Assembly: GCF_036417845.1 (NCBI RefSeq)
Contig: NC_089979.1
Span: forward strand, 123,661,415 to 123,725,414
Source of the DNA: Apteryx mantelli
Taxonomy: Eukaryota > Chordata > Aves > Apterygiformes > Apterygidae
DNA length: 64,000 nt
Direction: 5' to 3'
The notes beneath the pieces were generated by a model. It did not search any database. It was not told where the DNA came from and saw nothing but the letters and a program-made list of their open reading frames with translations. Below, piece by piece: positions 9,950 through 24,900 of this stretch (within the stretch, counting starts at the first letter, position 1; the number at the start of each line of letters is the position of its first letter). A program made the position numbers and the translations under genes.

Positions 9950-12900
9950 CTAAAAAGAAAAACAGAATACAATGTATTAGTCAGTGATTTAGTCTTGACC
10001 CCATTTTAATAATGTGCATTTCCCTGTCTGATCTTTAGATTTATTTAAAGAGCCTAGATGGTGAATCCTCAGCTAAGTATTATCTCTTTATTATGTTTAA
10101 ATTTGGGATTGTTAATTCATGCCCAATATCTGCTTTTGTGCAAGTTGTACTTTTGCAAGCCCCGTACACCAGACATGTACAATTGTTTTTGAAGCTTGTG
10201 CTGAGGCAAAATTCACAGTAAGCTAACATAAATCTCTAACATGCCCAAAGAGCAAAAGTGATGTAGAATGTTGTTTTTGCTGGGGGGGGTACATTCTTGC
10301 ATCTTTTACTCTCTTTGACTCTCTTAATACAGAGCAAGATATTATTTGCTCAAAGGAGTATTCTTCAAAAAAAAGAAAGAATCACATTGTAGTCTTTAGT
10401 CCTCTGCTGTTAAGTCTGTAGACTAGTTAGCTCTTTCTACTCATGTACTCTTATCAGTGTATTTTAGATTTCTCTTCTTCTAAGTGGTGATGAGGGGATG
10501 CATTCATGTTGGTCCTTCCTAATATTAAAGTTAATGTTGCATAGTTGCAGTTAATTCTTAGCAGGTAGTATTGTTCATTCAACTTGCCTACCAGAACAAA
10601 TTAGAAAGTAAGCAACTCCCACACTTGCTATGCTTACTAGCAGGCTTGCTCTCTTGTGTCAATTAGGGGTAATTTTTTTCTTTTTGTTATGCTGGCTAAT
10701 GAGCATTTTTATAAAGTCAGAGACTAATATTTAATATTCAGACATTTTATACCTCTGAATTTTGAGCAATGTCACCCTTAAAATGCAAGTGACAGAAAAT
10801 GGACTGAATTTCCAGTAAGGAAGCACTGTTATGAAACTTGTAGCTACTACAGGGCCTCATGTACTTAAGAAATCCTAGTTTAGACATTCAACCCATGCTA
10901 TTTGCTGGTTCTCTGCTTTCTTAATGGGAAGTAGAGCTTGTATGTACTGCAAGAATGGGTGATGGATCAGAATTTACATCAACTTTTTCCCTGGCTTTAG
11001 GCAGAGAACTGACACATGCACAGCTTAAGTGTGGCCAATGCATCTATCGCTAATAAATGTAGCCTTGCTTGTTACCTAAGATCAGAAGTTACACTGTAAG
11101 TGTATGATGGCCACAGTAAAGTTTATAATTTTTTTTAAAAATAAGTCTAGTTCCACTGGCAACTCCAGTTTGAAATACTTCATAGCATGAACTTGATCAA
11201 ATTCACATAAACTTGCATCTTTACCACTAGCAGTCCCCTCTAACATTCCTTACTTTTACTTCTATGGAGCAGTATAAATTTAGTACTATTTAATACTAGT
11301 TCAATTTATTAAACATTCATTTCTGACAGGATTCTGGAATTTTTTTGTAATATATATTTGCATATACATGTTATAAAGGACAGGGCTGCTAAGATTCTTC
11401 CCAACTCCCCTGATGCACATCTATCTTAATAGGCTGAAGTAGCACACCACAACTAACAGGTATAAAAACATTAAGATGACTTCAAACAGTAAGCAGCCAG
11501 ACACTTCAGTTCCGTCAACAAAAGTTTCATATTTAATTTATTTCATACAAAATTGCCATTTTTAAACTTCTAGGCATCACTACTTTCAAACAGTCAGAAA
11601 GCAACTTCCACATTATTTTACTTAGTGAGCCATAGTTACTGAAACATGAATTGATGTACTTCAGAGATTATACTTCCAGTTACATGAAGACTTAAGAATT
11701 GTAACAGCCAGTGACACACTCTTATTTCCAGTTAGCATTCTGCCTAAAAAAAAATAAATAAAAATCTAGCCTTTTGTCTTCACATGCTTTTAAGTTAAGC
11801 AGACAGTAAATTAACAATTATTACCAGCAGGCAGGTCTGATATTGGACACTAACATGAACAGTATCCGTAACATTCTGGCTATTGGAAATACATAATTCA
11901 CCAGCTATGTGATTCACTATTAAAAATAAACTGCCATCTCCAGACCCCTTTGAGTTACTTCACTGGGAACCCACCTTCTTTGACAAATACTTCTGTTTCG
12001 GTACAATGTTGGTTACTCTAGGTTTATGATCCAATGTCTCTCTGTTGTCTAGTTGTTTCACCTTGTATATTCTAACAAGCCAGTGCTCTGATGTAAAGGC
12101 TTCCTCCAAATGTTTAAACTTAATGTCCTTGTTGCCAATCTCAGCATTGCGTGTACGATCGAATCCTGGGGGTGTCCGAAAATCCAGCTGTAAAATTCAA
12201 GTTGCGTATCAGTTTGAGACAAAACTCAAAACATGCATCGTGGCAAACTGAGGTATGGCTCCATACCTTGTACCACACGTCAACTATTTTCTCTGGTCTA
12301 GTTAGAGGATGACACTTTTCTTAAAACGGTTATTTGCTATATAAAAAACTCTCTCAGTTAATTTTTACAATTGGAAGAGAGACAAAAAAGCCTTATTTCT
12401 ACACATGACTCGGGAGACAGCACTGCCTCAATAGGAATATAATTTCCTCATTCAGAAGTGAAGCTATTCAAGTGAAAGTCTGAGGTAGAGCAGCTTGTGG
12501 TGGCTTTTTAGCATAGCTGCTCACTTGTACTCTCCACTCTCTCTTATATTGAAACAGTTTGCACTTTCACGTTTTTCCATACAGATCTGATAGTTCATCT
12601 TATGTTTAACAGTTTAATTTAACTCCTGTGTTAAGAGTATAAGATCCATTGGACTCAAAGTTGTAGTCAATAAATGAATCTTGTGCTAACATAATCAGAA
12701 TGAAGGGCCCTTTGAGGGGAAAAACAGGAAAGGAAAAAAGCAAACGGCAGATTTAGCTGCCTACATCTGTGCTTGATGACTCCAAAGGGGACTGATAACT
12801 GAGAATTATGCTCCTACTATATAGTGTAGTGTTGTTTAATACACTGATGTGACTTGAATAGAAATCAGGTTCTGACTTACATTAAATAAAGACAATTAAC

Positions 12901-15900
12901 ATTTCCATTTGTGTGTTGCTATTACAAAAAACAAGCATAAACCCTCCCACAATCTAAATATTAATGCCTGAGCAAGCACACTGCATAATGGAATTAAGTG
13001 GCTTGTCTGAGGCAATGTGAAGGACAGCAAAAAGCAAAGTGCAAGTCTAGGTTGGCAGCACAAGTGCTTTTGTCTAAAGGTTGTCAGGAGACCATGCTTG
13101 TCTCTTACCTTTCATTCTGCTAATATGAACAACACTCAATAATCAAAAGATGGAAAATGCATCAAAATAGCATTTGTTTTCTTACATTTTAGCTGAGATT
13201 CAGTAGAATTTTAACCACTAACCTGCATCTCTCCAAATCTGTAATATGACATTTTATACATGAGGCAGTTCAGCAAAGTTGGAGAACCTGCCTTGTCTAC
13301 CCGGAATTCTCCCTGAGGAGTAAAGTAATCACTTTCCTTTGAAAATGAAAAAGAAACAAAATGTCAATATAAAGTAATCCGTCTTCAAAGTCATTTCTCA
13401 TTCCTTTCTCCACAAAGCCCTCCAACCCTTTATAAAGTATCTAAACTGACTTCTACAATTTAAAAGTAGATTCAAGCTAGCCTGAAACAAACAAACAAAA
13501 AGTTGCCTCATTAAAGGCAAAGTAAAACCACCTCCTTGTAACCCAAAACCCAGTGGAACAATCTTCCTGAATCCATTTTATTGTCCTGATATAAGTTTTG
13601 TCACTTCACAGTAAACAGTTACTGGAAAAATAATCCTAATATGCAAGAAAAACGTTAGTTTGGCATCTACCAAAATTATTCTTTAGAAAGGTGAAAAGCA
13701 CTGCATTGTGAATATACCGGGTTTGTAATGTTACTGTAAACTTCATGTGTGCACAGTGTCTAACGAAAAATTTCCTGCCATTTTCATCTTCTGGCCCAAG
13801 ATGAAACTAGTCACCCATGTAGGCTACTCCCTTAAGCCTGTGCTCAGTATCTAGAAGTTTTTGTTAGGCTTAAGCAAATATTACTACGGATTTCTGCAAT
13901 CTCTGAAATATTTGAATAACTTAAATTCTATATAAGTAAATATTCACACTTCAACTTGTCTCCTACTATTACAGAGTTCGAAGAACTGCAAAATGCCAAC
14001 TGTTTAAGCATTCTGAACATTCCTACTTTTTTTTTTTTTAAAGTATGAAGGTGCATAGTGAGACACACGAGAATTACAGAATATATCCTGTACTTTTAGT
14101 ATCATGCAAAAAAGTGAAAAGCTTTTGAGGTTACTGACCTTTCAAAATCATAAATATTGAAAGAAACTGGGCTACAGGTCTCTGCACTCCTACTGTTCTA
14201 GGAAAACAACCCATAACACATTTTTCAAATAAAATTGCAGTATGTAGTACAGATTTCCCTCCACTGTGATAAGCACCACCAGAAAAGCAGCAATGTAAAC
14301 AAAGGTTAAAACAAACAAACAAAAGTACTGAGATAAACATAATAGAAATAATGTATTCAGCCCAAAACACTCCAGTTATACTGGCCACTCACCCGAATGT
14401 CTTTGGGATGTTCCCCCTCTGCTATTCTCACCATCCACAAGAACTTATTGATATCATCACCAGAATAGCCAATCACACCGCCAAAAATAATCAAAACATA
14501 ATCCACATCCAGACTCCTCATGATCTCATATGCTGCTGACTCGTTTGATGACATTGCCTTTCCCACCTGTATCATAGCAAAAATATCTTAAGTGTCTGTA
14601 TAGCTGCTACAGGACAGATCCTCAGATCAATAACCTGTAAGACCAAAGTCCAAAAATACATACTTAATCAACCAAAGCCCATACTTGAATTCTAGATAAA
14701 GAAAGCCCATTGTATCTATTTAGAAACTCAAAACCTCAACCTAAACCAAAATATTTTCTCCTCTATAAGACAAGCAGTGCCTGTTGAAGTGAGGTTTCGA
14801 GTATAAGATGTAACATTATGGTTTTCTTTTTGTGGCACCCACAGATTTTTCAAATCACAGCTGTATTGCCAATAAGTTAGTGTGCCAGATAAAGTACCTA
14901 ATCAAAGGTTTAGACACAGCCTAAGGTGAATAAATTATTTGAAATGTTAATAATTGCTTGGTATTTTTCCTGAGCTCTGTCTTTCACTAATGAAGCAGCT
15001 ATGTTCAGTAGTGTAGCATGCAGGCATCCTCAGTGTTGAATTTGGGGGAAGTTTATGCAGAGAAAATGCCAGAATTGCAACATCATTTAATTAAAATGTA
15101 ACCATTTTGGTCAGCAAAAAACAAAAAAAAACAACAAAAAACCCACTTTCTAAAGCTGTATCCAAAACCTCCTCCGTACTGCCTACTTTCCTGAACAGAA
15201 GAGAGAATTCTGGCATCAGTTCAGTAATTTCATTTCCCATTGAGTCTCCTGCACTTAAAGGATAACAACATATTTTTGCAGTAAAAGGGTGCAACTACAA
15301 TATAGATACTATTACATCCAAACTGGTACTGTTCAGTTAAGAACTTAATTAGGAAATGCTATGCTTAAACTGCAGTCTGTCAAAAGACTGGTAACTTCAG
15401 TTTCTTGGCCATTCCCTGACTCAATGGGAAGTTACTCTGTTCTGCGCAGGAGGAAGTCATCTGGCAAATATCTCGGGGGCATGCCTCAAGCACAAGTTCA
15501 AGTACTTGCTATAAAACACATTTATTGCTTAGTCTTCCTCTTTATGGAATATTTGTTTAGAAATGGAAGCCAATAGGGCCAGCAGTAACACTGGAGAACT
15601 AACTTTATTAAAAGACCATCTTTGCTAACTGCTGTAATGTGCATGGTTACTGTGCTTATGAATTACAGCTGACTGTCCCATATTCTCTCGGTTAACCTGA
15701 TATTCCTCTCCTGCAGGGATCTGTTGGTTTACATTATAGTAAATACTACTTCTTGTAGAAAAGGGAGAAAACAGATGGAGATTTAAATCTGACAGGTTTC
15801 TAAAACATACCAATATTGTCAGGTCAACAACCAAAATAGGAGAAAAGTGCCTTAGCAGATGGGGAAGGCTTCTTGACTAATATTAGCACCAGCAGTGCAA

Positions 15901-18900
15901 TTTCCCAAGCTTTCTTTGTGACTGGTGCTCGTTTCCTACCCTTATGAAAAGCATATATTAATCTTGTACATATTACTTTTTTCCCCCCTAGAAGACAGTT
16001 TTTCACAGGACTTTATATGCTCAAAGACCAGCTCCATTAATTAGTTAATCTGGACACTGCCCTTCTGCAAATCTGGTCCATCTGTTGTACCAGGTACTAA
16101 TGCAAGATGAAAAACTATCCTACTAGATTCCTCAAGTTCTTCCCCCATTCTGCCCTTGTAGTGTAGCAGAGGTTCCCTGGCAAAAAAAAAACAGCCACTG
16201 AGTGATGACTGGCTGTCATTACATGGCACCTAATAAGATTTCAGCCCAACTACAGTTAGGAGCACTTTTTTCTTTTTAAGAAGTCTTTAAGTTGCCCAGG
16301 ATGGTCCCCCTGTAACCAAGGGCAACGCTAACAGCCCTGCCTTTGAATACATGCAAAAGGCTTAAACTTACTCTTCAGAAGTGAAAAAAATTGAATGTAC
16401 AGATGCTTAGTCTAACTGCAAGTTCAAGATGGAATAGCATCAAATCAGCAACACTTCTATTACTATTCATAAATTTTCTCAAATTTACAAGATGACTGAA
16501 AATGCATTTCACATGGTCAGTTTATATAGCGCCATTCAAAATCCATTAAACAAAGGGACCGATCAACTGAATCATATTTGAATACTGCTGGAAAAGTAGC
16601 ATCAGGTAAACTTTCATAGAGCTAATCACTGGGAAAATGGTTATACTACTAGATGTTGTCTGTCCTCTCACAATGAAGTAAAACCAAAGTGGTAGAGAAG
16701 TTTTGGAGACTTAAGGTAAACAACACAAACTCCAGAAGCAAAGCTGACTCCCTCCAGCTCCCAAAGCAGTCTTTTATAGTGGAGTTCTAATAAATGCCAA
16801 AAATCTGTTCCTTCCACCTCTGTGTTTCCCACTCCATGTAATTTTTCCTAATATTATACTATTTATAAACAGACACTTACAACTTCATACCCAATTGAAA
16901 TGTAAACATTTTGGTGTTTTTACTTCATAGGAAATTATCACCCTTACCAGGGCTATGTGGCTGTTGTTCCAAGTATTGTTATCAACTAAGGTCGTCCGGT
17001 TAGCCATTCCTGCTATCTGGTAACCATAGTCCCACCAAGACATTACTCTGGCATGTTCATCTGTGTTTTGTCTCAGCCAGTAATAGGCTTCTCTGAAATC
17101 ATCTAGAATATTCCGAGTACTGAAAAACAGAGTTTATTTTATTCATATTGATACTAACATTGGCAACAAGTCAGCTGCACCACACTAAATCTGGGTTCTC
17201 AAGTAAGACCTTCCAATACATTCAACTCCCTTAGGGGAATTCAGTCACCAACCTGCACTGAGAAGTTTGAGCCCACTGAGAGCTGGAAGGCCAGAAACTG
17301 AACTATTTTTGAAGATATGACTAAATCCATTCTTACTTGAATATATATTCATAAACCAGTTTTTCCAACTGACTCTTAAATACTTTAAAAAATATTATCC
17401 TTATCAACTTTACATAAATTACTTTTATGTATTTACATAAATTTTTTTTTTAAAGGAGTTGAGTATTAAAAACTTTTCATTCAAGTGACAACTGTGCCTA
17501 AATATAGTTAAAAGTGATTAAAAGAAAGCAAAGCAAATCACTAATCCCAAGGAACTAGAAGTGTTTTTGCCCTTAAGAAATTAATTTTCAAACCTGCAGA
17601 CCTTACTTACCCATCATGGTTATAGGAAGCGAGAACAACACTAGGGCTGGAGTACGCATTGCTAGTTACCCAGGTACAGTGGACAGCAAACATCATCAAC
17701 AGCATCAGCATCAGCATCGTAACAATGCTCTTGATATTGGGACCTAGTCCTTCTTCTGTTTTTTCCTGTTCAGATACGTGTTTTCTCACTTTGCCTGCCT
17801 AAACAAACACAAACACATATGTTAGGGCAACTTTTATCTGAATAATTCTCCACCCTTGACAATGGAACTCATGGCTTTTTCTTCACCACACACATCCCAT
17901 AAATGTTATGGGATATGGAAAAAGCTAGACCAATTTGTAGTGTAAATTAACTAGGTAGGCACTATTTTGGCAATTCAGCAACTTGTAAAAATGGATTCTT
18001 CACAGAAAGTCTCCTTCAGAAGACAATGACTATTATACGAGGGTTGATGCATGATGCTCTTCATTTGGGTCAGTGTGATGATGCCCTTTTTTAACATATG
18101 GTGGAAGAGAGAAGATACAGATAGCCACTGTTAGGAAAAGGGGAAAGTCTGAGCCTAACAAATTGCCAGCATCTAACTAATATCATCATCTTTGGGAAGA
18201 ATAGAGTAAGTAAGTTTATGTATAGAAAATCTTTCCATAAAATCTATTATCTTTTAATTTCACTATGTCTCAGAGGAAACACAACTGGCCAAAAGGGGCA
18301 ACATTCAGTGACACAGAACTTCTCTAACTAGTTAAGGAGAGCAAGCAACTGTGTGCCATCTCTGGAAACCTTGGTCAACATTGTGGACTTTAAGGTTAAA
18401 GGCTTATCACTGGTCAGCAAGAAGGAACCCCTTCCATACCAACACTGATTTTTTTTTTCTTTTTTTTTTTTTAAATAAACCAGTGCAGGCAGAAGCCAAC
18501 TTTTGCTCTCTCCCCTCACCTTATCATACAGGTTGCCTGGGTTTCTTTTGTCATCTTCATCACTGCTGTCTTCTATTGGCGGATTTTCCCTCTTCATATC
18601 ATCACCCAGATAGTGCTCAAAGACATTGGAGAAAGCAATTGCAGACAGCATACAGACCACCGGAGTCAAAGTGAGCATCAGACGAACCATCACACCAGCA
18701 AAGTAAACGGCACTGATTGCATACAGAGCAACTGCAGAGAAACAAGTCTGCTGATGACATTTAGAAAATAATATTCTGAATGCACACAAACACGCTCACC
18801 ATAAAACTATTTTTGGAAGTGAGTTGAGCATGTCTTTATACAAAAATTTGAATACGGATTTTTTATTTCATTGCTTTTTAATTTACAGAGATACAATGCA

Positions 18901-21900
18901 TCAATGTATGTCCTTTTTAAGCATCAAAGCTCTCCTGAAACTCATTTTGATAATCGTCAACAATACCACACCCCCATTTTGATATTCATTAATAATCTGT
19001 CAGAAAAGACATTATCAGTGAAATTTAATACCACACACCAAAAATAATATCTAGTTTCATTTGATTAAAATGGCCCAAAGGCCCTAGACCAAACAAGTTA
19101 TTGAAACTGGAAAAGCAAAAGGAAGAGTTAGAATTTCATATAAATATCAAGTTATAATTTGTTAGAGATACCTGTGAACAAATTGGGGGCTTGTCTACAT
19201 TATAATTCAATACAGACAAATAATACGATTTTGCTAGCCCTATCCTGGAGCAAGTTTTCCTGGACCATGTTATCTCACTCTCTCAAATGACCGAATTAGA
19301 TTTTCAGAATAGTAGGAATATTAAGAACACTTTTCTTAAAAGAAAAGTCCTGTATGCATTAGTTAAGAAAAATCTATTCTTCAAGTACAGTGGTTATTGC
19401 TAGCTTGCTACAGTTTAATAATACATTTTTTGTGAAAGATTTGCCACGGAAATCATCATATGACTGATTTATCGGATTACATTACATAAGTATTTTCCAC
19501 CTTGTAGTTAAGTAGTATGGCTCTCTATTCTCACTCATAGGTCTCTTTATGCTGACTTAATTGGATGATGCAGCAATAGGAGGCCATAAGATCCTAGCCC
19601 TAGCTGAAAAGGAGTTTCCTGGCCCTGGTCTTTATCAGGACCCATTGCAAGCCTCAGAATAAATATTCCAGGGTCTGAGGATTAAGCACAGTAAATGTTC
19701 TCACTGCCCACATGGTAATCCTACACAGCAGCCATAGGGTAACCCCATGGGGCAGCCATAATAGACCAGGGCTCCTGTCCCTGTAAAAGCCCAAAACTAA
19801 GAGCACATATGGTTTGGAGTGATCTTCACTCCTGTTTGGCCAAAATGCCAAATCACATCCTTAAAAGCTTCATTTAAGTGTGCTTTTCATGGTACAGCTT
19901 CATACAAATAACAATTTGTTGCCACTGACCCAGGGAGACCTCACACCAAAACCGTAGACTTATGCCTTATCCGGCACTTGTTCCATGGCAAGATTCAGTT
20001 CACTGTAACAGCAGAAAATCTGGAAAGAGAAAGGTGATTCTGCATCACCTTCTGTGCCTGGATGAGTGCCAGAGACATGAGGAAGATTCAGGTGCCTTGG
20101 CACCTCCCTTCGCAGGTGCCCCAAGGTGTTCACCAGCCTGGGGATGTTGGACCCCTGAGACCGGCTTACGAGATCAGCATGTGGTACACCATGCCATGCT
20201 AGACACAGAGCACACCCACACTCACAGGTATTTTGAACCTATTTCTCAGAAAAGATATTCTTATCATTCCATCAATCCCTGTATGGACTGGACATTTATA
20301 AACTGTTTTAATGACTCCTTGGTGCAGGCAACTTAAAAATTGTCTTTAAACACATCACTTTTAAACCTTTTTTAATACAAGCCATATCCTAGCTTTGAGC
20401 AAACACAACAAAATAGAATTGAGTTGAAGACAAGATTTTTCAAAACAATTTAAAAATATTTTCTCTTACCAAAGACTCTTTCATCATTGATGTTTTTGAT
20501 ACAGAACCACAGCCCTGCTGGGAAAGTACACACGAGAATATGCAGATCAAAAAAGAAGGAAACCCATGTTGTAGGCTGATGCTCAGACACAGAGGCAATG
20601 ATCGGGATGTGAATTTTCGCATACCTTTTTTAAAAAAAATTCAGTTCAAATTATTTTGAAAAGATGAAATTATTAAAACTTGCAAACATTAGGAATTCTG
20701 AAATTCATTTAAAAGGAAGCATTTTAAAGTGTTAATGCTTTATTCAGCAGAGATCTGATGAAACTCTTATACCAAAAAAAAAAAAAAAAGGTCCCCATGT
20801 GCTACTGTATTTAGGAAGTATTTGGTGTATAGCGTTATTTTAAAACACCAATATAAAGGCTTATTTTCAGACTAAGTAAAAGAATGAAAGTTACAGATGT
20901 TTTGTTCTATTATGGTTAACAACCAAGCCAAATCCACCCAAATGAAAACATGCGCCTATGGAAGCTATTATTATGTTTTGGAGTGATAGCAATCCATGAG
21001 AGTAAGTCTCCTTAAGTTTTCAACATTGAATCTGAAAAGCGCTCCTCTATATAGGAATATTTTCATTTTCTTGGTATAGAAAGTTAAAGTACTAACTACC
21101 AGGCCAGTTACTGTTGCCCCCACACTCTTTCAGACACTGAAAATCAGGCCTTGTCTACACTTGGAAAGGCATGTTAACTAAACAACATGTCAAACACTCA
21201 GTGCGGACAAGGACAAAAACGTTCTCTATTAAAAGACAGCTATACATACAGACCTAATCTGGGGCGAAACCTGACCAAAGGGTGAGGTATTGAACATATG
21301 TCCTTCTCTTCACTGAGATCTAGGTCTTGTTCAAAACTGCATTAATGTGTTTTAACGCAATATGATTTTCTAATGTAGACAAGCCCTCAAAAGTTTGATG
21401 CTCTGTGTGTGTGTATATGCATTCACACATGCCACTTCATTTATAGGCAAAGAAGAACATTTGTATGTTCTTCAAATAAACGTGAGGCTTCTGTTACTGA
21501 CATCTATTCCACCACATTTATCACAGAGCTGGTACAGAATCCTGCGTGAGCTGGACTTTGGAGTGTGAGAAAGATGCACTGAAGTGGCAAAGTTCTCCTT
21601 ATCCTTGGTTTTAATCTTAAAATCTATCAATTGAAATCCACCTGAAAAAAAAAATACTCACCTACAAAAATATCTGTATGTCTACAAATATAGTTTTATT
21701 CAGATTTTCCATTACTTAAGTGGTTAAAGAATCCAACACTGGATTTTTTAAAGGTTAACTAAAAAAACAAGACAAAAACAAAAAACCCACCCACAGCCAC
21801 ACATGTGAATGAACCAGAGCTGTTCAGAGTAGACATCTGTATACACAAAACAGATGTATAAACATAATAAACAGGCAACACGCAAGAACATGTGCAACAT

Positions 21901-24900
21901 CTTTGTTATTTTCTAAGATGTTGCACAATGAAAAACAGCTAAGTTCAAGGCTCCTAGCCATTTTTAAATCTGTCCTCAAGTGTTGATGCAACTTTCAGCT
22001 ATTTTATCCTAAGAAGCATTACAGTTTCCCATAGAAGAATATACCATTACATGTTCAAAGACCTCCAGAGAAACAAGAAATTTAACAGACAAATTACTGA
22101 CAAAGGTAAAAATGGTTGCAAAAATCTTGAAACTGTTGCTACAAATGCTCTTTTCAGACAACCAATTGAAACCCCCTACATTTTCCTTGACGGAAACACC
22201 AAAGCGTTTGAGAATGAGGACAGCAAAGGAGCATGTATTAGTTTTCAGTAGAATTCTCTTGATAGTTAATGCTTATATCCTTTATCCCTACTTACCCAGT
22301 GTCCCACAATGAATAAAATCTGCCACTCCAAGGAGCAATATAACCTGAAAGAGACAAGGAGAAAATATTTTTCTGCTTAGGTATTTAACTGCAATATTCT
22401 TTCCACTGCTTCAAATTTTGACACCAACTAAATACCCTGATGGCTTGGTAACACAAAAGCAGAAAAAAATTCATTAGACCTTTGGGTATATGTGAACTAG
22501 ATCTACCATGCTAGGCAGTATACTAACCACGAATCTAGTTTTATAAGAACATACTCTTACAGGACCACACTGTACCAGTTCAGTATCAAACACACACACC
22601 TCCAAGAAAAAAAAAAAAGAAAAAAAAAGGTGACGCAACAATAATTAAAATGTTTCCCAAAGAATATGACAGATAGCAATCTGTACGCTGTAAAGAAATG
22701 TAACAAAAAGAAAACATAGTTGATAAGAAATCAATTAATTCTTTTTGAATGCCTGAGCTGGAAACTGGGAATGATTTTTAGCCAAGACATTGATGCTCAA
22801 TTAAACACTTGTTTCATACTGTTTCTCTATTGATATATCTATTTGTGGCATAGAATATAAAAACTGCTAGTAGACAGGCTGATAAGCTTTATGTGCATCT
22901 TTTTTTAAACAAAGCCTCAAAGTACATGAATACCATAAGACAAGAAAAGAATATCATTACAAGATGAAAGATAAAAATTTAATAAGATTCTTAAATTTTA
23001 TTTCCACTTTCCTGGCTACTGTTTCAGCTTCTTCTACATACATCTACAGATAAGCTGAAATATGAAAAAATTAGATCCTGTTATTACCTAAGAGGGCTTC
23101 GTGCAGGAGGCAATGTCTTTCCTCTATTTGAGATTTAAACTTAGCATCAACTGACTGAACATTTTAGTTTAATATCTTATTTAGATACTTAAAAATTTTG
23201 GTTCATATTTTATGATGACACCATTTTTTTCCTTCAGTCTTTAGAGGCAAAGCTTGCTCCCAAACTGCTGCTTGCACAAGAAGGAGAAGGAGCTGTCAAC
23301 AGATGGGGAACAACAGGTTATGGGCTTCTTAGAGAAAGAAGCTGGAGATACCTAAAACATGAGACCAGACAGGGTTCACCAGAGGATGCTGAAAGAGTTG
23401 GCTGGTGTGATGACTATCCATCTTCATCATGGAGAGGGAGGGCCCTGGTGCCTAGAAAATGACTAATGCTACACCTTTATGAAGGCAAGAGAATATCCAT
23501 GGAGCTGCAGGCCAGTAGCTTGGGTCCCTGGGAAGATCATGGAGCACAACCTCCTGAAATCTATTTTCAAACATGTGAAGAACGAGAAGGGAATCAGGGA
23601 TAGCCAGCACAGATTTACCAGGAGCAAATCATGCTTGACCAACCTGACTGTATTCTGTGATGAACTGACTGGCTATGTGGAGGAGGGGAGACCAGTGAAT
23701 GTAATATACCTTGACTTTAATAATGCTTTTGAATCATTTCCACTTTCTTATTTGTAAGCTGAAGAAGAATGGGCAGGAGAAACAGACAGTTAGATGGTTT
23801 GAAAATTGGCTGGACTGACAGGCTCAAAGTAGTATTCAGCAGCCTGGCATCCAGTTGACGGCTAGGAAGAAGTGGAATACCCCACAGACATCAATACTGT
23901 GAATACGGCACAATAAAGGGTAGTGTCTGGCATGTCTCATGGCAGGACTTCAACCCACAAGACAACCTCCTCCAACCAGGTGCTGACAAGACTGCACCCA
24001 GAATACAGGGTCCAGTTGGGGGTACTCTGGGGCAGGATGGTTATTAAGAAAATAGAGATGAACAAGAGCTTAGATTACACGATATACAAGGAGAAGGCAA
24101 GGGAACTGTGGTTTTTCTGTCTGATGAAGAGGCAGTATCTCAGCAGTGATCTAATAGCAGTCCACAACTGCTTAAAAGGCATTTAGAAAGGTAGCAGAGC
24201 CAAACTCTTTTCAGTAGAGACATGATGTAATAAAGAGCAATGGCCACAAACTGTGGCCTGAGAGGTTCAGTCTGAAAATTAGGAAAAAATTCCTCACCAA
24301 GAGAGCAATGCATCACTGACCCAGGTGGCCCAGAAACGGGAACACACACCCACGGAAGTTTTTAAACCTTTGGTTAGACAAAGTCTCAGCTGACAATGTC
24401 TAGTCCTGGGGAGAAAACCTTTCCGAGCAGAGGCCAGACAAGGGCACCTCCACAGGTCCCTTGAGCCACCATTTCTATGACTCTATGACAGTAAGAAAGA
24501 GTAAGTGTGCATAGAAATGTTTTTCCCTAACAGTATCATCTTTTTTATGCTAATATACATACACTTCCTGTGGGCTTTTACATTTCTTTTACCACACATT
24601 AATGAAATTACAATTTATCCAGTTTTACTTGCAACCTTTTGAAAAAGACTGCAGCTTTTTATAAAGCTCTTTTAAAGTCAAATTCAGAAGCCTATATATT
24701 AGTGAATATTTCAAAAAGTCAAAACTGCAAATCAAGGCAAATTTTGCAAGACATTGAGATTAAAAGAGAAATTTTATCATGGTATGCCATGTGAAAATAT
24801 TTACCATATATTAGTAGGACATGTTCATACGTACTGAAAAGCAAATCATAAACCATCAAGTTTTGGAAGACTAAGACACATGAAGATGCTAAGTATTCTT

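Noticed and set aside
14357..14575. Frame around exon 13 continuing into [11 protein letters not shown]
   Set aside because: The extra residues are the translated GTGAGT donor and intron. The next exon supplies ESDYF as expected for STT3B.
18040..18100. Repeated TGATG-like motifs in intron 10 as a possible C/D snoRNA
   Set aside because: No properly spaced C and D boxes with a terminal stem were found on either strand.
18328..18789. A 153-codon - strand frame as a separate gene
   Set aside because: Its middle is STT3B exon 10. The N-terminal and C-terminal extensions read through the flanking introns past good splice sites.
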